A DNA stretch of 64,000 nt, from positions 4,774,001 to 4,838,000 of the forward strand of contig NZ_CP083740.1 of assembly GCF_020150455.1 (NCBI RefSeq). Reading direction: 5' to 3'. The stretch is from Bremerella sp. TYQ1 (lineage in GTDB: Bacteria > Planctomycetota > Planctomycetia > Pirellulales > Pirellulaceae). Numbering within the stretch: position 1 is the stretch's first letter; each line of letters starts with the position of its first letter. The notes beneath the pieces are model-generated. The model searched no databases. It had not been told where the DNA came from and saw only the letters and a program-made list of their open reading frames with translations. Below, in pieces: positions 8,390-17,849 of the stretch. Made by a program: the position numbers and the translations under genes.

Positions 8390-9544
8390 CTATCCAAGCT
8401 TGGGTAGGGGCGCGTCCTTGGCGATCAAGCCATCTCGCTTAAGATCCGTCCAGAACTCTTCCGGAATGTCGACTTTCATCGATTGAGCGTCGGCACGAAT
8501 TTGCTCTGCATTGCGTGCCCCTGGAATAACGGACGAGACCACGTTCGGCCCGAGGCAGAACTGCAGGGCTGCCGTGCGTAGGTCGATGCCATGCTGCTCG
8601 GCAATTGCCTGAACGCGTGAACGCTTTTGCGGTGCCCATTCAGGGATATCACCTCCATAATGGTAACGCTCACGTCCAGCCAGGTAGCCGGCATTTAACG
8701 GAGCACCGACGACGACCGAGATTCCTTTCTCCTCCAACTTGGGGAACGTGTTGTGCAAGGCATCTTCGTGTTCCAGCAACGAATACTGCGTGGCCAATAG
8801 GTGAATGTCGGGATCGCTTTCTTCGCTGGCTCGCAAAGCGGGTTCCGGCTGGTTAACACCGAGCCCCCAAGCTTTGATCAAGCCTTCGTCGCGCATCTTG
8901 CAGAGCTCAGGCATGGCACCCTTCACCGCTTGGTCGAAGTATTTCTCCCAGTCTTTGCCCAGGTCGCTATTGCCTTCGTTCAAGTCGTGAATGAACACGA
9001 TATCGATCTGCGAAACGCCGAGCCGTTGAAGGCTGTCTTCAATTGAGCGTCGCGTGCCTTCGGCGGTATAGTCGTAGCGGTATTCGAACGACGAAGGTTC
9101 CTTCCAAATGCCGGCGTTCGGTGGATTGGCAGTCGCCGTGAAAACACGGCCCACTTTCGTCGACAGCACATAGTCATCAGGTGAATGGTTATCAAGGAAA
9201 TGACCGAAGCGTCGTTCGCTGAGTCCGAATCCGTAGAACGGAGACGTATCGAAGTACCGCACGCCTGCGTCCCAAGCGGCTTCCAGCGTTGCTTCAGCAT
9301 CAGCATCCGATGTTGGGGCAAAGCCGTTCCCGATTGCGACACCACCCAGGCCGAAGCGGTGGGCAGGGCGGTAGCGGGATAGCTGAGAAGTTTCATTTTT
9401 AGGAAGCGGGCGATCGCTGGAGGGGCCTTCCGTCGGCATAACTTTTCCTGCATTGGGCTGTTGGGCCATCAACGAACCGGCAACCATTGCGGTCGTTCCG
9501 GCACCAACACTCGATAAAAAACGGCGTCTCGAGAATTCACTCAT
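8390..9544 (-). CDS. Tat-exported aldo/keto reductase
   Basis: The 384-residue protein starts at the ATG before a twin-arginine-like signal, SRRRFLSSVGAGTTAMVAGSL. Starting at 9712 would put a non-homologous 56 residues before that signal. The AKR tetrad is visible: D99 and Y104 (FDTSPFYGFG), K130 (STKVGRVF) and H186 (FIHDLNE). The C-terminal half has QFCLGPNVVSSVIPGARN, which fits the cofactor-binding region. The family reduces sugar-type aldehydes and ketones with NAD(P)H. Export by Tat fits a folded, cofactor-loaded enzyme and is common for planctomycete oxidoreductases. It converges with the glycosyltransferase gene, 14 bases apart. Confidence 0.88.
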   Translation of the reverse strand: MSEFSRRRFLSSVGAGTTAMVAGSLMAQQPNAGKVMPTEGPSSDRPLPKNETSQLSRYRPAHRFGLGGVAIGNGFAPTSDADAEATLEAAWDAGVRYFDTSPFYGFGLSERRFGHFLDNHSPDDYVLSTKVGRVFTATANPPNAGIWKEPSSFEYRYDYTAEGTRRSIEDSLQRLGVSQIDIVFIHDLNEGNSDLGKDWEKYFDQAVKGAMPELCKMRDEGLIKAWGLGVNQPEPALRASEESDPDIHLLATQYSLLEHEDALHNTFPKLEEKGISVVVGAPLNAGYLAGRERYHYGGDIPEWAPQKRSRVQAIAEQHGIDLRTAALQFCLGPNVVSSVIPGARNAEQIRADAQSMKVDIPEEFWTDLKRDGLIAKDAPLPKLG

Positions 9545-9639
9545 GACAATCTCACGGTAAAAAGTTCGGCGATGGACGAAAAGTACCTCTCGTTCATCGC
9601 CGCAAAACTCATACCGATCGATTGTGGGTCTGCGGAGAG

Positions 9640-11043
9640 CTATTCCGCTTTGGCAACCCCTGGCGGTTCCCAGGTACCATCCAAGATCGATGGAGATTTT
9701 TCTGTAGGCCAATACAGACGCATCATCAACACGAATTTACCCTCGGGCGCTGGCAGCCAGTTCGATTCTTTTTCAGGGCCAGGGTTTTCGTGCTGAATGT
9801 ATAGATCGACAGAGCCATCAGCATTCTTCTTCAAGTCGTTGCGTTGACTTAGCGTGTAACGATTTAGTTCGCTTTTCGTGAAGAAGTAATCCTTGTCGTA
9901 CATCGTCAGCGACCAGAATCCGTTTACCGGTGGAAGTTGATCTTTGGGGAAATGCATGACGTATTGATACTGGCTGTCGTACGCTTCACCATTGGGATCT
10001 TTCTCGGACGTTGGATAGATTGCGTCTTGAGGGCGATTTGCTCCCAAGCCAATCGCGGCGATGAATGCTCGTTGCAGATAGTCGGTACCATACAGCCCGG
10101 TCTTGGTGGTAAAGAGCCAGCCGTGGATGTCTTCTCCAGAATCGGCATAGTGCCCCAGGATTTTCCGGAATGCAAGTTTCGGTACGTCTTGTAACGCAGC
10201 TTGAACTTCGGTTGGAAGCGATTCCATTTTGAAGGGCTTTCCTGGTTCAAGCCCAATGGCCGCCATCTTCTTGACCATCGCCTCGTCAGCTGGCGAGGGC
10301 GGATTGTCTTTCATTAGCTGCGCCAACAAGTTGAAGTACGCTTCGGTCGTCATGCCGTTTACTTGATCACGAACCGGAGTCTTGGTGTCGATGCTGGGAT
10401 CGACTTGACCAGCGGGAGGCGAATAGTCGTGCCCGTATGAACTTAACGGTACAACGTTGACTTTATCTTGAAGCTCGTGGACCGCTTTGTAGTCTTCCGG
10501 AGTACCAGTGCAGTAGATACGACCTAAAAGCCAAACGATGCTTGTCGGTGATTTGTACTGGACAACTCCCTCAGGAAGTTCACCTTCCCAGCCAGGTCCA
10601 GTGATCGCGTAAGTTTGCGCTTTGGTCCCCGTTGTCCGTTTCCCTGGTACTTCAAAGACATCTGTCCATCCGCTGAGCATTGGAAAAAGGTAATAGCGAT
10701 CATCCGCGTCTGGTAGGCTTAACACCCACGGCTCTGTTGCAACATCGATCCAGGCAACCGTATAAAGCGTGTCGGCATTGGGTGCCGTAACATCTCGAAA
10801 CTCAGCATTAGGATACTCGCGCAGTCTCGCGAATTGTCCCATCGGTGCATGAGTACCACTAGGCTTTTCGACATTGGTCATAACGCGTCGCGTTATTTCC
10901 ATTGTCACCAGCGGATAGCCAAAGATGTACGCGTCGATCGCATTGGATTTGGCTTGATTCGGCGTAAGTTCGACTGCCTGGATATAGCAGCTCGATGCGA
11001 CCAACAAGAGGAGTGAAAGTAAACTACACAAAACGATCTTCAT
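9640..11043 (-). CDS. Exported DUF1254/DUF1214 protein
   Basis: The 467-residue protein has a signal peptide of about 23 residues. The DUF1254 part (about 35-185) contains AYIFGYPLVTME, TAPNADTLYTVAWIDV and RYYLFPMLSGWTDVF. The DUF1214 part (about 350-455) contains the closing signature VNGFWSLTMYD and the C-terminal RLYWP. The two domains usually occur fused; their biochemical role is unknown. GGGGGA lies 8 bases before the start. It is upstream of the aldo/keto reductase gene in the same direction, with a 95-base gap, so co-transcription is possible but unproven. Confidence 0.88.
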   Translation of the reverse strand: MKIVLCSLLSLLLLVASSCYIQAVELTPNQAKSNAIDAYIFGYPLVTMEITRRVMTNVEKPSGTHAPMGQFARLREYPNAEFRDVTAPNADTLYTVAWIDVATEPWVLSLPDADDRYYLFPMLSGWTDVFEVPGKRTTGTKAQTYAITGPGWEGELPEGVVQYKSPTSIVWLLGRIYCTGTPEDYKAVHELQDKVNVVPLSSYGHDYSPPAGQVDPSIDTKTPVRDQVNGMTTEAYFNLLAQLMKDNPPSPADEAMVKKMAAIGLEPGKPFKMESLPTEVQAALQDVPKLAFRKILGHYADSGEDIHGWLFTTKTGLYGTDYLQRAFIAAIGLGANRPQDAIYPTSEKDPNGEAYDSQYQYVMHFPKDQLPPVNGFWSLTMYDKDYFFTKSELNRYTLSQRNDLKKNADGSVDLYIQHENPGPEKESNWLPAPEGKFVLMMRLYWPTEKSPSILDGTWEPPGVAKAE

Positions 11044-11188
11044 GGAAGATTCCCCCGAACGATTCCCATAGAATAGAGACGCCTCAACTCAAAGGCGTTT
11101 CTGGAAGTTTACTGCAGTTCTGACGGTCGTGAGAATAAACTATTGACGCTTAACCAATAAATCGTCGGATCTTGCGCAGTTGAGGTGC

Positions 11189-12250
11189 TTAGGGGATGCA
11201 CCAGGACATTCGCTTGGCAAAGTCTTTTTGAAACTCTGGTCGCCACTTCGAGACGGTTTCTCGCGGATCGCCCTTCGAGTGAGACATATCGCGATACCAG
11301 CCATCTTCGGCAAGTACAAACTGCCCTCCCCATCCTGGTTTCGCGGGATCGGTCGGATCGTTGCCTCCTTTCGGTAGAAAGAAAAACCACGCGGGAGTAT
11401 CTCCTTCTTTGAGGCATTTATGGGGATTCGGGCTGGTCCAAGTCCGCATTGGATAAAGCTCTCCGAGCGGTCCTTGCGCGGTGATGTGCTTTTCAATCCA
11501 TTCACGACTCGTCGTTGAAACATCTCCGGTTAGATACATGCCGCGATAGGTGCCCAGCCGCTTATCTTTGCCTCGGGGCGCTTTTGCGAGGATGTAAAAT
11601 AAGCCAGGAAACTGTTCATGCATCCAGTCGGCGATTTTGTCTTGGTCGTTGATGTCGTACACGCGAAACTTCGAGATAAAGTCGCGATAGCCTTTGGGGC
11701 CGCGGCCATGCTGGACCTTCCAAAGGGCCTGGGCAAGATCGGTCTGGCCTCCCCAGATCGTGATGTTCAAGGGATCGCTGGACGATCCCGCGTCGATCCG
11801 TTCGATGACGAACTGCGAACCTTCGGTGTCGTGTCGATCGCCGATGTGTTCTCTACCACGCTGTGGATTTCCAGACTTAATGCATGAAAGCAAGTGTTCC
11901 GTCGTGGGCCAATCCGATTCATGTTTCGACAGATTGGGGCGCACTTTACCGTACGCATTAACGATCTCACGAATCAGATCTGGCTGCGTGATGGCTTTTT
12001 TCAGTTCGCCAGGTGTGCCGGACGCTGAGGCGATCAGGCCTTCGATCCGGAACTGATTCGCGTACAGCATTAACCGAATCATCGACTGCTGATCATCGGG
12101 ATCGCCACCGATATCGGTCAAAACAAGCAGCCTGGGACCACGTGAACTATTGTCTTCGCCGTAGGCAGTTGCCGAAAAGTGATAGGACAGGCCGAATAGA
12201 AAACCAAACGCGACCAGAAGCGGGAACACCGCGTGTCGATTAGAAACCAT
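11189..12250 (-). CDS. Exported DUF1593 nucleoside-hydrolase-like protein
   Basis: The 353-residue protein starts at 12250 with a signal peptide to about residue 30. The longer frame from 12376 is rejected because a strong terminator-like hairpin (12298-12326) falls inside it. LVLTDIGGDPDDQQS near residue 44 is the aspartate-rich Ca-binding motif of nucleoside-hydrolase-like folds, and WGGQTDLAQAL near 170 fits the family. DUF1593 proteins are often found with polysaccharide-degradation genes and are thought to cleave N-ribosyl or glycosidic bonds, but the substrate is not known. There is no polysaccharide-utilisation cluster here. Confidence 0.8.
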   Translation of the reverse strand: MVSNRHAVFPLLVAFGFLFGLSYHFSATAYGEDNSSRGPRLLVLTDIGGDPDDQQSMIRLMLYANQFRIEGLIASASGTPGELKKAITQPDLIREIVNAYGKVRPNLSKHESDWPTTEHLLSCIKSGNPQRGREHIGDRHDTEGSQFVIERIDAGSSSDPLNITIWGGQTDLAQALWKVQHGRGPKGYRDFISKFRVYDINDQDKIADWMHEQFPGLFYILAKAPRGKDKRLGTYRGMYLTGDVSTTSREWIEKHITAQGPLGELYPMRTWTSPNPHKCLKEGDTPAWFFFLPKGGNDPTDPAKPGWGGQFVLAEDGWYRDMSHSKGDPRETVSKWRPEFQKDFAKRMSWCIP

Positions 12251-12297
12251 AGAAGTTCGATCTTGCGAGAGGGTGTACGAAAAGCTTTTACCCAAGT

Positions 12298-12326
12298 CGC
12301 CATGCCCTGGATCTTTGGGCATGGCG
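12298..12326 (-). terminator. Terminator-like hairpin after the DUF1559 gene
   Basis: CGCCATGCCC (12298-12307) pairs perfectly with GGGCATGGCG (12317-12326) around a 9-base loop. On the minus strand it lies 58 bases after the DUF1559 stop and 48 bases before the DUF1593 start. The T-run is weak. Confidence 0.55.
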
Positions 12327-12384
12327 AGCAAGAACGATTTAACCATTTTGCACGCGAAATGGGTAAGCGAAATCAAACAGTGGA

Positions 12385-13449
12385 CTAACTGCCGGAGTAA
12401 GCCTCGCCCCCAGCTTTAGAGCCCATTGCTCCCCAGACACCGTAAGGGCTGCGAGCCGAAGTCGTTTGACCAGCGGTCAGGTTACCGGTATCGATCGTGT
12501 CAGGGATGAACTTCACCGAACCATCGCACGACAGGCCCATCGCGCCGCCAGGGTGATTGCTCGTTGGAGGCATGATATTGTTGGTTCCGTCGCCATTGGA
12601 GTCAGAACCGTCAATGCACGACGGAGCGTTCGGAGGAAGGATCGTGTTGAAGCCGACCTTTTCCATCTGTCCGTCCGACCAACGCCATCCGGTGCGCCCC
12701 TTGACGGTCGATGGATTCGCGTAGAAGTTGCCGTTGGCACTTGCGACACACTGAGAGGGATTAGAGCCCAGGCCGGAGAAACCTGTTGCGGTACCTTCCT
12801 TCACAGGAATGCTTCCGGTGCGCGAGCCAAGATTGAAGTTTGTGATCAAACGCTCGCTCATGGCAATCGTATTGCTTGTGCCGTCAGTAATGTCTCGCAT
12901 GGCGACACCTCGAACGGCCTGGAAAACACCCCGTAGGTTTTGCGAGTCTTTGGTGCTGTTGATCGAATCACCGGCACTGAACATGTAGTTGACCATGTAC
13001 GGCTCGGCAGATCCCGTTGCTGACGGACAACGCAGCATGTCAGGAGCATTGTTCCAAGGACCCCAGCCCATCCAAGGGTATGGACCCCAGGGAGCGGTGC
13101 TGCCGTCACCAGCTCCGATTTGTTCGTACATCGCGTTCTGTTCGATGAAGGGAAGCAATCCAATAAAGCCACTTTGACGGCCGGCATTGGTGAGGCGTTC
13201 ATTGCCGGAACCGTAGCCAGGATTGTTGGTCCCTTGTTTTCGAGGAACGAACGAGCCGTAAGTGTCGTGGTAGTTGTGGAGCGCCAAGCCAAGCTGTTTC
13301 AGTTGGTTCGAGCACTGCATTCGTCGCGCTGCTTCACGTGCCTGTTGAACCGCAGGCAACAGCAGTGCAATAAGAACACCAATGATCGCAATCACAACTA
13401 GAAGCTCGACGAGGGTAAAGCCGCGGCGGGCAAACAACGAAGATCGCAT
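12385..13449 (-). CDS. DUF1559 pseudopilin-like protein
   Basis: The 354-residue protein begins [19 protein letters not shown]. The basic leader ends in glycine and the mature part starts FTLVE with Glu5, as a prepilin peptidase would require. [43 protein letters not shown] and HPGG...CDGSVKFI follow, ending [14 protein letters not shown] 13464 is an alternative start; neither has a strong ribosome binding site. The gene for a small lipoprotein (13617-14087) is immediately upstream in the same direction. This lipoprotein-DUF1559 pairing recurs in the window, so they may share a transcript. Confidence 0.88.
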   Translation of the reverse strand: MRSSLFARRGFTLVELLVVIAIIGVLIALLLPAVQQAREAARRMQCSNQLKQLGLALHNYHDTYGSFVPRKQGTNNPGYGSGNERLTNAGRQSGFIGLLPFIEQNAMYEQIGAGDGSTAPWGPYPWMGWGPWNNAPDMLRCPSATGSAEPYMVNYMFSAGDSINSTKDSQNLRGVFQAVRGVAMRDITDGTSNTIAMSERLITNFNLGSRTGSIPVKEGTATGFSGLGSNPSQCVASANGNFYANPSTVKGRTGWRWSDGQMEKVGFNTILPPNAPSCIDGSDSNGDGTNNIMPPTSNHPGGAMGLSCDGSVKFIPDTIDTGNLTAGQTTSARSPYGVWGAMGSKAGGEAYSGS

Positions 13450-13616
13450 AGAAACTACTCGCATGAATTTAGGGTGCAGGAAAGATATGGGGATATCATC
13501 TATCGAGTAGAACATGTGAAAGCTTGGGGGCTTTCGATTCGTTCTGAACTGCGGCAACTTGAAAACGGCCCGCTTGATGCTTTGCCGCAATCGAGTCACG
13601 CAAATTAACAGGACGC

Positions 13617-14087
13617 TTAGTCGGTCAAATTCAGAGGGACGTCGTTTGCCCCGTTAGTGACTTCGATTTCAAGCCCAGAGGTGGCTTGTTGGGCGTACTT
13701 TTCTGGCAACGCGTTATTAGGTTTCGCGTTCGTTTTCGCGTACGGGTTGTAGTTGGGATCGTCTTCCCCTGCGAGCTGAACCTGAGGGACTTCAATCTTA
13801 GAGACGGTAACATGGTACGTCCCCGGCTTGACGCCATTGTTTCCCCCGGCCGAGGAGGAAAGTGTGTATTTTCCATCCGCATCGGTTCGAGCAAAGGCTC
13901 CTTGCCCCCCTTCTCCGGTAGGTAGGAACGTTACCATTGCCCCTTCGATCGGGGATTCTTTATAGGTCACCGTTCCAGAAACGGTGGCACCGAGAGAAGG
14001 AAGCGACTCGCTACCACCACAGCCAGCGAGAACGATTAGCGCAGCGCATACTGCGAACGGGGCAGAACAACTCCAAGACAGGGTCAC
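13617..14087 (-). CDS. Small lipoprotein with a transthyretin-like (carboxypeptidase regulatory) domain
   Basis: The 156-residue protein starts at GTG 14087, with GGAG 7 bases upstream. The lipobox VLAGC puts the lipidated cysteine at 23. The rest is a beta-sandwich pattern: [21 protein letters not shown], then [18 protein letters not shown] and [13 protein letters not shown], typical of carboxypeptidase regulatory-like domains. It would be anchored in a membrane facing the periplasm or outside. Two further lipoproteins in this window (17850 and 27889) have the same plan and also neighbour DUF1559 genes, which suggests a joint role that is not known. Confidence 0.85.
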   Translation of the reverse strand: MTLSWSCSAPFAVCAALIVLAGCGGSESLPSLGATVSGTVTYKESPIEGAMVTFLPTGEGGQGAFARTDADGKYTLSSSAGGNNGVKPGTYHVTVSKIEVPQVQLAGEDDPNYNPYAKTNAKPNNALPEKYAQQATSGLEIEVTNGANDVPLNLTD

Positions 14088-14393
14088 CGGACGGCTCCAA
14101 TCAGGAAAGAACTAGGCAGGAATGGGGGAGGGTGAAGTCAAAAACTTTTAACGTATTTGTTGTTAAGACTTCGAATAATAGAGATCCCGAAAAATAGAAC
14201 AACCCTTACTCGGGGGGCGAGGCAGCAGAACACGCCGTAGAAGTGCATTTTCTTAACTTCAGAAAGGGTGGTTAGAAAAAATCAATTCCTTCCCAAGAGA
14301 AAATCATCGCAGCGAATGCTATTGCTCCCCTTAAAGGTGGTGAGTTTTTGCTATCCGTTTCGTAATCCGTCGATTGGCAGACAAGCGCGAGAC
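14088..14393. other. Intergenic stretch between the TPM and lipoprotein genes
   Basis: The 306 bases carry no coding frame that I believe. The half near 14100-14300 is A/T-rich with several A and T runs and probably holds the promoter of the lipoprotein gene on the minus strand. No clear terminator for the TPM operon is visible. Confidence 0.45.
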
Positions 14394-15071
14394 TTAGTCA
14401 ATCAGCACCAAGGCATCTGATAGTTCATTGGTGGATCCGTCTTTCTGGGGGAGCACAACTGCCAACTCCTTTCCAGCTTCCTGGATAACGTGACGCATGG
14501 CTTGGGTCGCGTCACCTTCTTTTAGTCGATCGGTCAGCTGTTGGCATAGCAGGTCCAGTTTGTCTTGACCGATCTTTTCCAGCACGACCTGGTCCGCCAA
14601 CACGACCGCTCTATGCTCGAACAGCGAAACGTAGATCAGCATTCCGGTGCCACCAGAAGTGTGATGAACGCGCCGATCGAAAAAGACTTCACGAGCCCGG
14701 GAAGAAACGCAATCCTTCATTTGTTGCTGCGGCGTGAACAATCGTCGTAGCCAACCAGCATAACTGGCTAACGCGGCACCGATAAGAAAAGAGACGACGA
14801 TTGAAACCAGCAGCGCGATCAACCCCATGTCGAACGATATGCCGGCCCATGTTCCCGGTTCCTCAGCGGAACGTGGATATAGTTGCCAAACGGCGAGGGC
14901 CGCAATAGCCGCCAGCCAGAGGCCGACGATGTCTTCGGCGCGGTCGTATCGTCCAGACGCGGTTGCTACCACGGGTACGATTTCACAGGTTGTCTTCGAT
15001 TCTGCCTCGGCGACAACTTCTTTGATTTGCTGACGTTGTTCGGGGCTGAAAAGTTGTGATGCTCGCTGCAT
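14394..15071 (-). CDS. TPM-domain membrane protein
   Basis: The 225-residue protein lacks a signal peptide. It begins with FSPEQRQQIKEVVAEAESKTTCEIVPVV, the start of a TPM (YgcG-type) domain. That domain is interrupted by two membrane helices (about 50-66 and 80-105) before it resumes with SRAREVFFDRRVHHTSGGTGMLIYVSLFEHRAVVLAD. This split arrangement is a known TPM subtype. It follows the larger TPM gene by 12 bases, with AAGGA before its ATG, so the two form an operon. The usual third partner, LemA, is absent nearby. TPM proteins are linked to photosystem repair in plants; their bacterial role is unclear. Confidence 0.8.
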   Translation of the reverse strand: MQRASQLFSPEQRQQIKEVVAEAESKTTCEIVPVVATASGRYDRAEDIVGLWLAAIAALAVWQLYPRSAEEPGTWAGISFDMGLIALLVSIVVSFLIGAALASYAGWLRRLFTPQQQMKDCVSSRAREVFFDRRVHHTSGGTGMLIYVSLFEHRAVVLADQVVLEKIGQDKLDLLCQQLTDRLKEGDATQAMRHVIQEAGKELAVVLPQKDGSTNELSDALVLID

Positions 15072-15083
15072 GGTTTTGTTTCC

Positions 15084-15893
15084 TTACCAAGACCCCGTGG
15101 CACCACCGCCACCTGAAGATCCACCACCGAAAGACCCGCCGCTGAAGCCACCGCCTCCGCTGCTGCCGCGGCTAGTTGCCATGTGGTACAGAATGACGCC
15201 GACAACGGTAAAGACGACCGCCCAAAACGCCCAAGCCCAGCCACTGGAACCGCGTCGATAAAGCGATACTCCGGTGAAGATCGCCAACGCGACAAACCCC
15301 ACGCCGACAGCATAGTGCCACATAGGGCGCGGCGCGGTCGGTATCTCCAACTTGCGTGCCATCATGTCGAGCGATTCCACTCCAGCTAAAATGCCGCCAG
15401 AAAAGTTACCTTGCTTAAAGCGAGGTATGATCTGTTCGTCCATGATCTGTCGGCACAAGCCATCTTCCCTTCGCCCCCACCCGGCACCCAGTTCGATACG
15501 TGCTTTGCGGTCCTGTTGAGAGACCAGCAGCAAGATGCCGGTGTTCCATTCCTGGCCATTGATTTGGGCGTGCCCGATTCCCCATTGATCGAACAGCAGT
15601 GTGGCAAACGTTTCGATGCGAAGTCCTATCCCTCCATGCTTGGCCATGGAATCTATCGTGATCACGATGATGGGCGTCGCTTTTTCGGTGAGAAGCTTGT
15701 CGCAGATCTCGCGAATCTTTTCTTCGTCTTCTGGCGAGATCATCTCGGCCGTATCGCGAATGAACTCTCGTTCGCCGGGACGTTCTAATTCGATTTCAAT
15801 CGCGGATGCCGATGAAGCGAAAACAGCTCCGACAACCAGGGCCAAGAGCCAAGTCAAGCGAGGCTTTCGAATCAATAGATAGCTTTCGTTCAT
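15084..15893 (-). CDS. TPM-domain protein, YgcG type, with Gly/Ser-rich tail
   Basis: The 269-residue protein has a signal peptide (about 1-31) and a TPM domain (about 40-175): FIRDTAEMISPEDEEKIREICDKL, ATPIIVITIDSM, NTGILLLVSQQDRKARIELGAGWG and IIPRFKQGNFSGGI. Two transmembrane helices follow (about 193-212 and 217-240). The tail is almost only Gly and Ser, ending GGGGATGSW, which is characteristic of YgcG-like proteins. The TPM domain is expected to be periplasmic. It is first in a two-gene operon with the split-TPM gene. Confidence 0.87.
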   Translation of the reverse strand: MNESYLLIRKPRLTWLLALVVGAVFASSASAIEIELERPGEREFIRDTAEMISPEDEEKIREICDKLLTEKATPIIVITIDSMAKHGGIGLRIETFATLLFDQWGIGHAQINGQEWNTGILLLVSQQDRKARIELGAGWGRREDGLCRQIMDEQIIPRFKQGNFSGGILAGVESLDMMARKLEIPTAPRPMWHYAVGVGFVALAIFTGVSLYRRGSSGWAWAFWAVVFTVVGVILYHMATSRGSSGGGGFSGGSFGGGSSGGGGATGSW

Positions 15894-16179
15894 AGATGCC
15901 GCACAATGTTCAGTCGAGGAGATTCAGCCAATTAGCATAACGGATTCGATCATCGTTCACACGCAAATCATGGAAACGGCAGATGGGCCAATTGGAAGTC
16001 GGTATTTGATTCGATCAAATGGCCTCGATATTGGGCCGATTTTTGCAAAAGCCTTCATTTGTTGTAGGATGAGAGAGATACAAGCCATGTGAATTTGGTT
16101 TGGTCGACTCGTCCATCGGCACTGCGTCCCACCACAATCGCCGCTTACGTACCTCTTCCTTTGAAAGGAATCCCCTCCC

Positions 16180-17490
16180 ATGAAGTCTCGTTCGCTCAAT
16201 CGTCGTCAAGTTTTAAAAGCTTCCGCTGTTGCCGGAGCAGGTTTTTGGCTGGGGACATCTGCCGCGGTAAAAGCGGAGGGTCCCAACGAGAAGCTCAACA
16301 TCGCATGTATTGGTGTCGGCGGCCGGGGTGGTGCCAATGTAGGTGGTGTGAAAAGTCAAAACATCGTTGCGGTTTGCGATGTCGACGAGGAACGGGCCGG
16401 AAAGAACTGGACGCTTAAGGGGGCCAAGCAGTATCACGACTACCGCAAGATGCTCGACGAGATGACCAACGAGATCGATGCCGTGGTCATCAGTACTCCA
16501 GACCACACGCACTTTCATCCGGCCAGTCAGGCGATGCAACTCGGGATGCACTGTTACTGCGAGAAGCCACTGGCCCATACTCCGTGGGAAGCTCGCGAGT
16601 TGACGAAGATCGCCAAGAAGATGGGCGTCGCGACGCAGCTTGGTAATCAGCGGCATGCCAACAACGGAATGCGAAAGACGGCCGAAGCAGTGCAAAGCGG
16701 TGTCGTTGGAAAGATCAACGAAGTCTACTGCTTCCAGGGAGGAAGCCGTGGAATGCCTTCCAAGCCGACCAAGTTCCCTTCCCCGCCGGCGCATCTAAGT
16801 TGGGACTTGTGGCTTGGGCCTGCGAAGGAACGCCCTTATAGCGACACTTATTGTCCTTACGGATGGCGATTCTGGTGGGACTTCGGCACCGGCGAAACCG
16901 GCAACTGGGGCTGCCACGTGTTTGATATTCCCTACTGGGCACTTGGGTTGAAGCATGCGTCGTACGTTGGTCTCGATCACGAAGTGAAGCCGAGCGATGT
17001 CGATGCGGAACGAACCCCCAAGTCGATGCAAACCTATCTCGACTACAAAGATGTTCCCACACACGGAGATGTGCGACTTCATTGGTGGCATGGCGGACCG
17101 AAGAAAGAGATCGTCCAGAAGTACAACGTTCCCGAGAAAGAAAGCTTCAACACGTTGTTCATCGGCGAGAAGGGGATCGTTACCGCTGATTTCAACGGAT
17201 ACAACGTTCACATGGCAGACGGCAAGGATGTGCCAGAATCGACAGTAAGTATTCCAGGAGTTGGCAACTTCTATTCCAGTTGGATCAACGCCTGCAAAGG
17301 CGGGCCTGCCGCTTGCTGTGACTTCGTTGAATACAGCGGCCCTATTGCTGAATCGGTCTTGCTGGCGAATGTCGCATTCCGTGCCGCTGGTGGATTCGAT
17401 TGGAATGCCGAAGCATTTCAAGCATCTGGCAATCCACGCGCGGAAGAGTTCATCTTCCCTGACTTCCGCGAAGGCTGGAAAGTCTCGTAG
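16180..17490 (+). CDS. Tat-exported Gfo/Idh/MocA family oxidoreductase
   Basis: The 436-residue protein has the twin-arginine signal NRRQVLKASAVAGAGFWLG. The Rossmann fold shows IACIGVGGRGGANVGG near residue 45, VVISTPDHTHF near 103 and CEKPLAHT near 127, the conserved lysine-containing motif of this family. The C-terminal part is a substrate-binding alpha/beta domain. Members oxidise or reduce sugars, inositols or their derivatives with NAD(P). Planctomycetes have very many Tat-exported copies, which may act on sulfated or algal sugars, but the substrate here is unknown. AAAGGA lies 10 bases before the start. It is monocistronic, with a terminator after it. Confidence 0.92.
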   Translation: MKSRSLNRRQVLKASAVAGAGFWLGTSAAVKAEGPNEKLNIACIGVGGRGGANVGGVKSQNIVAVCDVDEERAGKNWTLKGAKQYHDYRKMLDEMTNEIDAVVISTPDHTHFHPASQAMQLGMHCYCEKPLAHTPWEARELTKIAKKMGVATQLGNQRHANNGMRKTAEAVQSGVVGKINEVYCFQGGSRGMPSKPTKFPSPPAHLSWDLWLGPAKERPYSDTYCPYGWRFWWDFGTGETGNWGCHVFDIPYWALGLKHASYVGLDHEVKPSDVDAERTPKSMQTYLDYKDVPTHGDVRLHWWHGGPKKEIVQKYNVPEKESFNTLFIGEKGIVTADFNGYNVHMADGKDVPESTVSIPGVGNFYSSWINACKGGPAACCDFVEYSGPIAESVLLANVAFRAAGGFDWNAEAFQASGNPRAEEFIFPDFREGWKVS

Positions 17491-17528
17491 AGCGAATCAC
17501 GCTCTTTCAAATTGGAAACGCAGTCCTA

Positions 17529-17559
17529 AAGCTATGCTTTCATCAAAGCATGGCTTTTT
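17529..17559 (+). terminator. Rho-independent terminator after the Gfo/Idh/MocA gene
   Basis: AAGCTATGCTTT (17529-17540) pairs with AAAGCATGGCTT (17545-17556) around a 4-base loop, with one T-G wobble. A run of five T ends at 17559. Confidence 0.85.
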
Positions 17560-17849
17560 GGCAATATAAGACGTACTTTCTCGCCTAGTGATGTAATGCT
17601 TGGGCTTACTCTTGGCTTAAGGGAAGACGGCCAAAACTGTTCTGTTTGCGTCACCCCCGAAGTAATGGATGAGTGGGTTTAAAGCCGCCAAATTTTTTCT
17701 AATCTCTTAAATAAACCTTCATGAAGAATCTCTGGTCACTCAAGGTCGTTTCATTAGACTTAAGCGGCAGTTGTGGCCCTTTAGTCCTGTGAGAAAAGCA
17801 AGGGGGCACATGTCCCCAAGAGCTTTCCTTTCTTCAGCGGACCATTGGC
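17560..17849. other. Intergenic stretch upstream of a lipoprotein/DUF1559 pair
   Basis: These 290 bases show no credible gene. The middle (17680-17760) is A/T-rich and likely holds the promoter for the lipoprotein gene at 17850. I could not fix -35/-10 boxes with confidence. Confidence 0.45.

Noticed and set aside
9545..9712. Longer N-terminus for the aldo/keto reductase
   Set aside because: It would place 56 unrelated residues before a twin-arginine signal and overlap the end of the upstream gene.
12251..12376. Longer N-terminus for the DUF1593 protein
   Set aside because: The extension crosses a perfect 10-bp hairpin and precedes the true signal peptide, which would no longer be N-terminal.
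17805..17835. GGGGG/CCCC hairpin near the lipoprotein start
   Set aside because: The loop would have only two bases and the stem contains a mismatch; judged to be chance.
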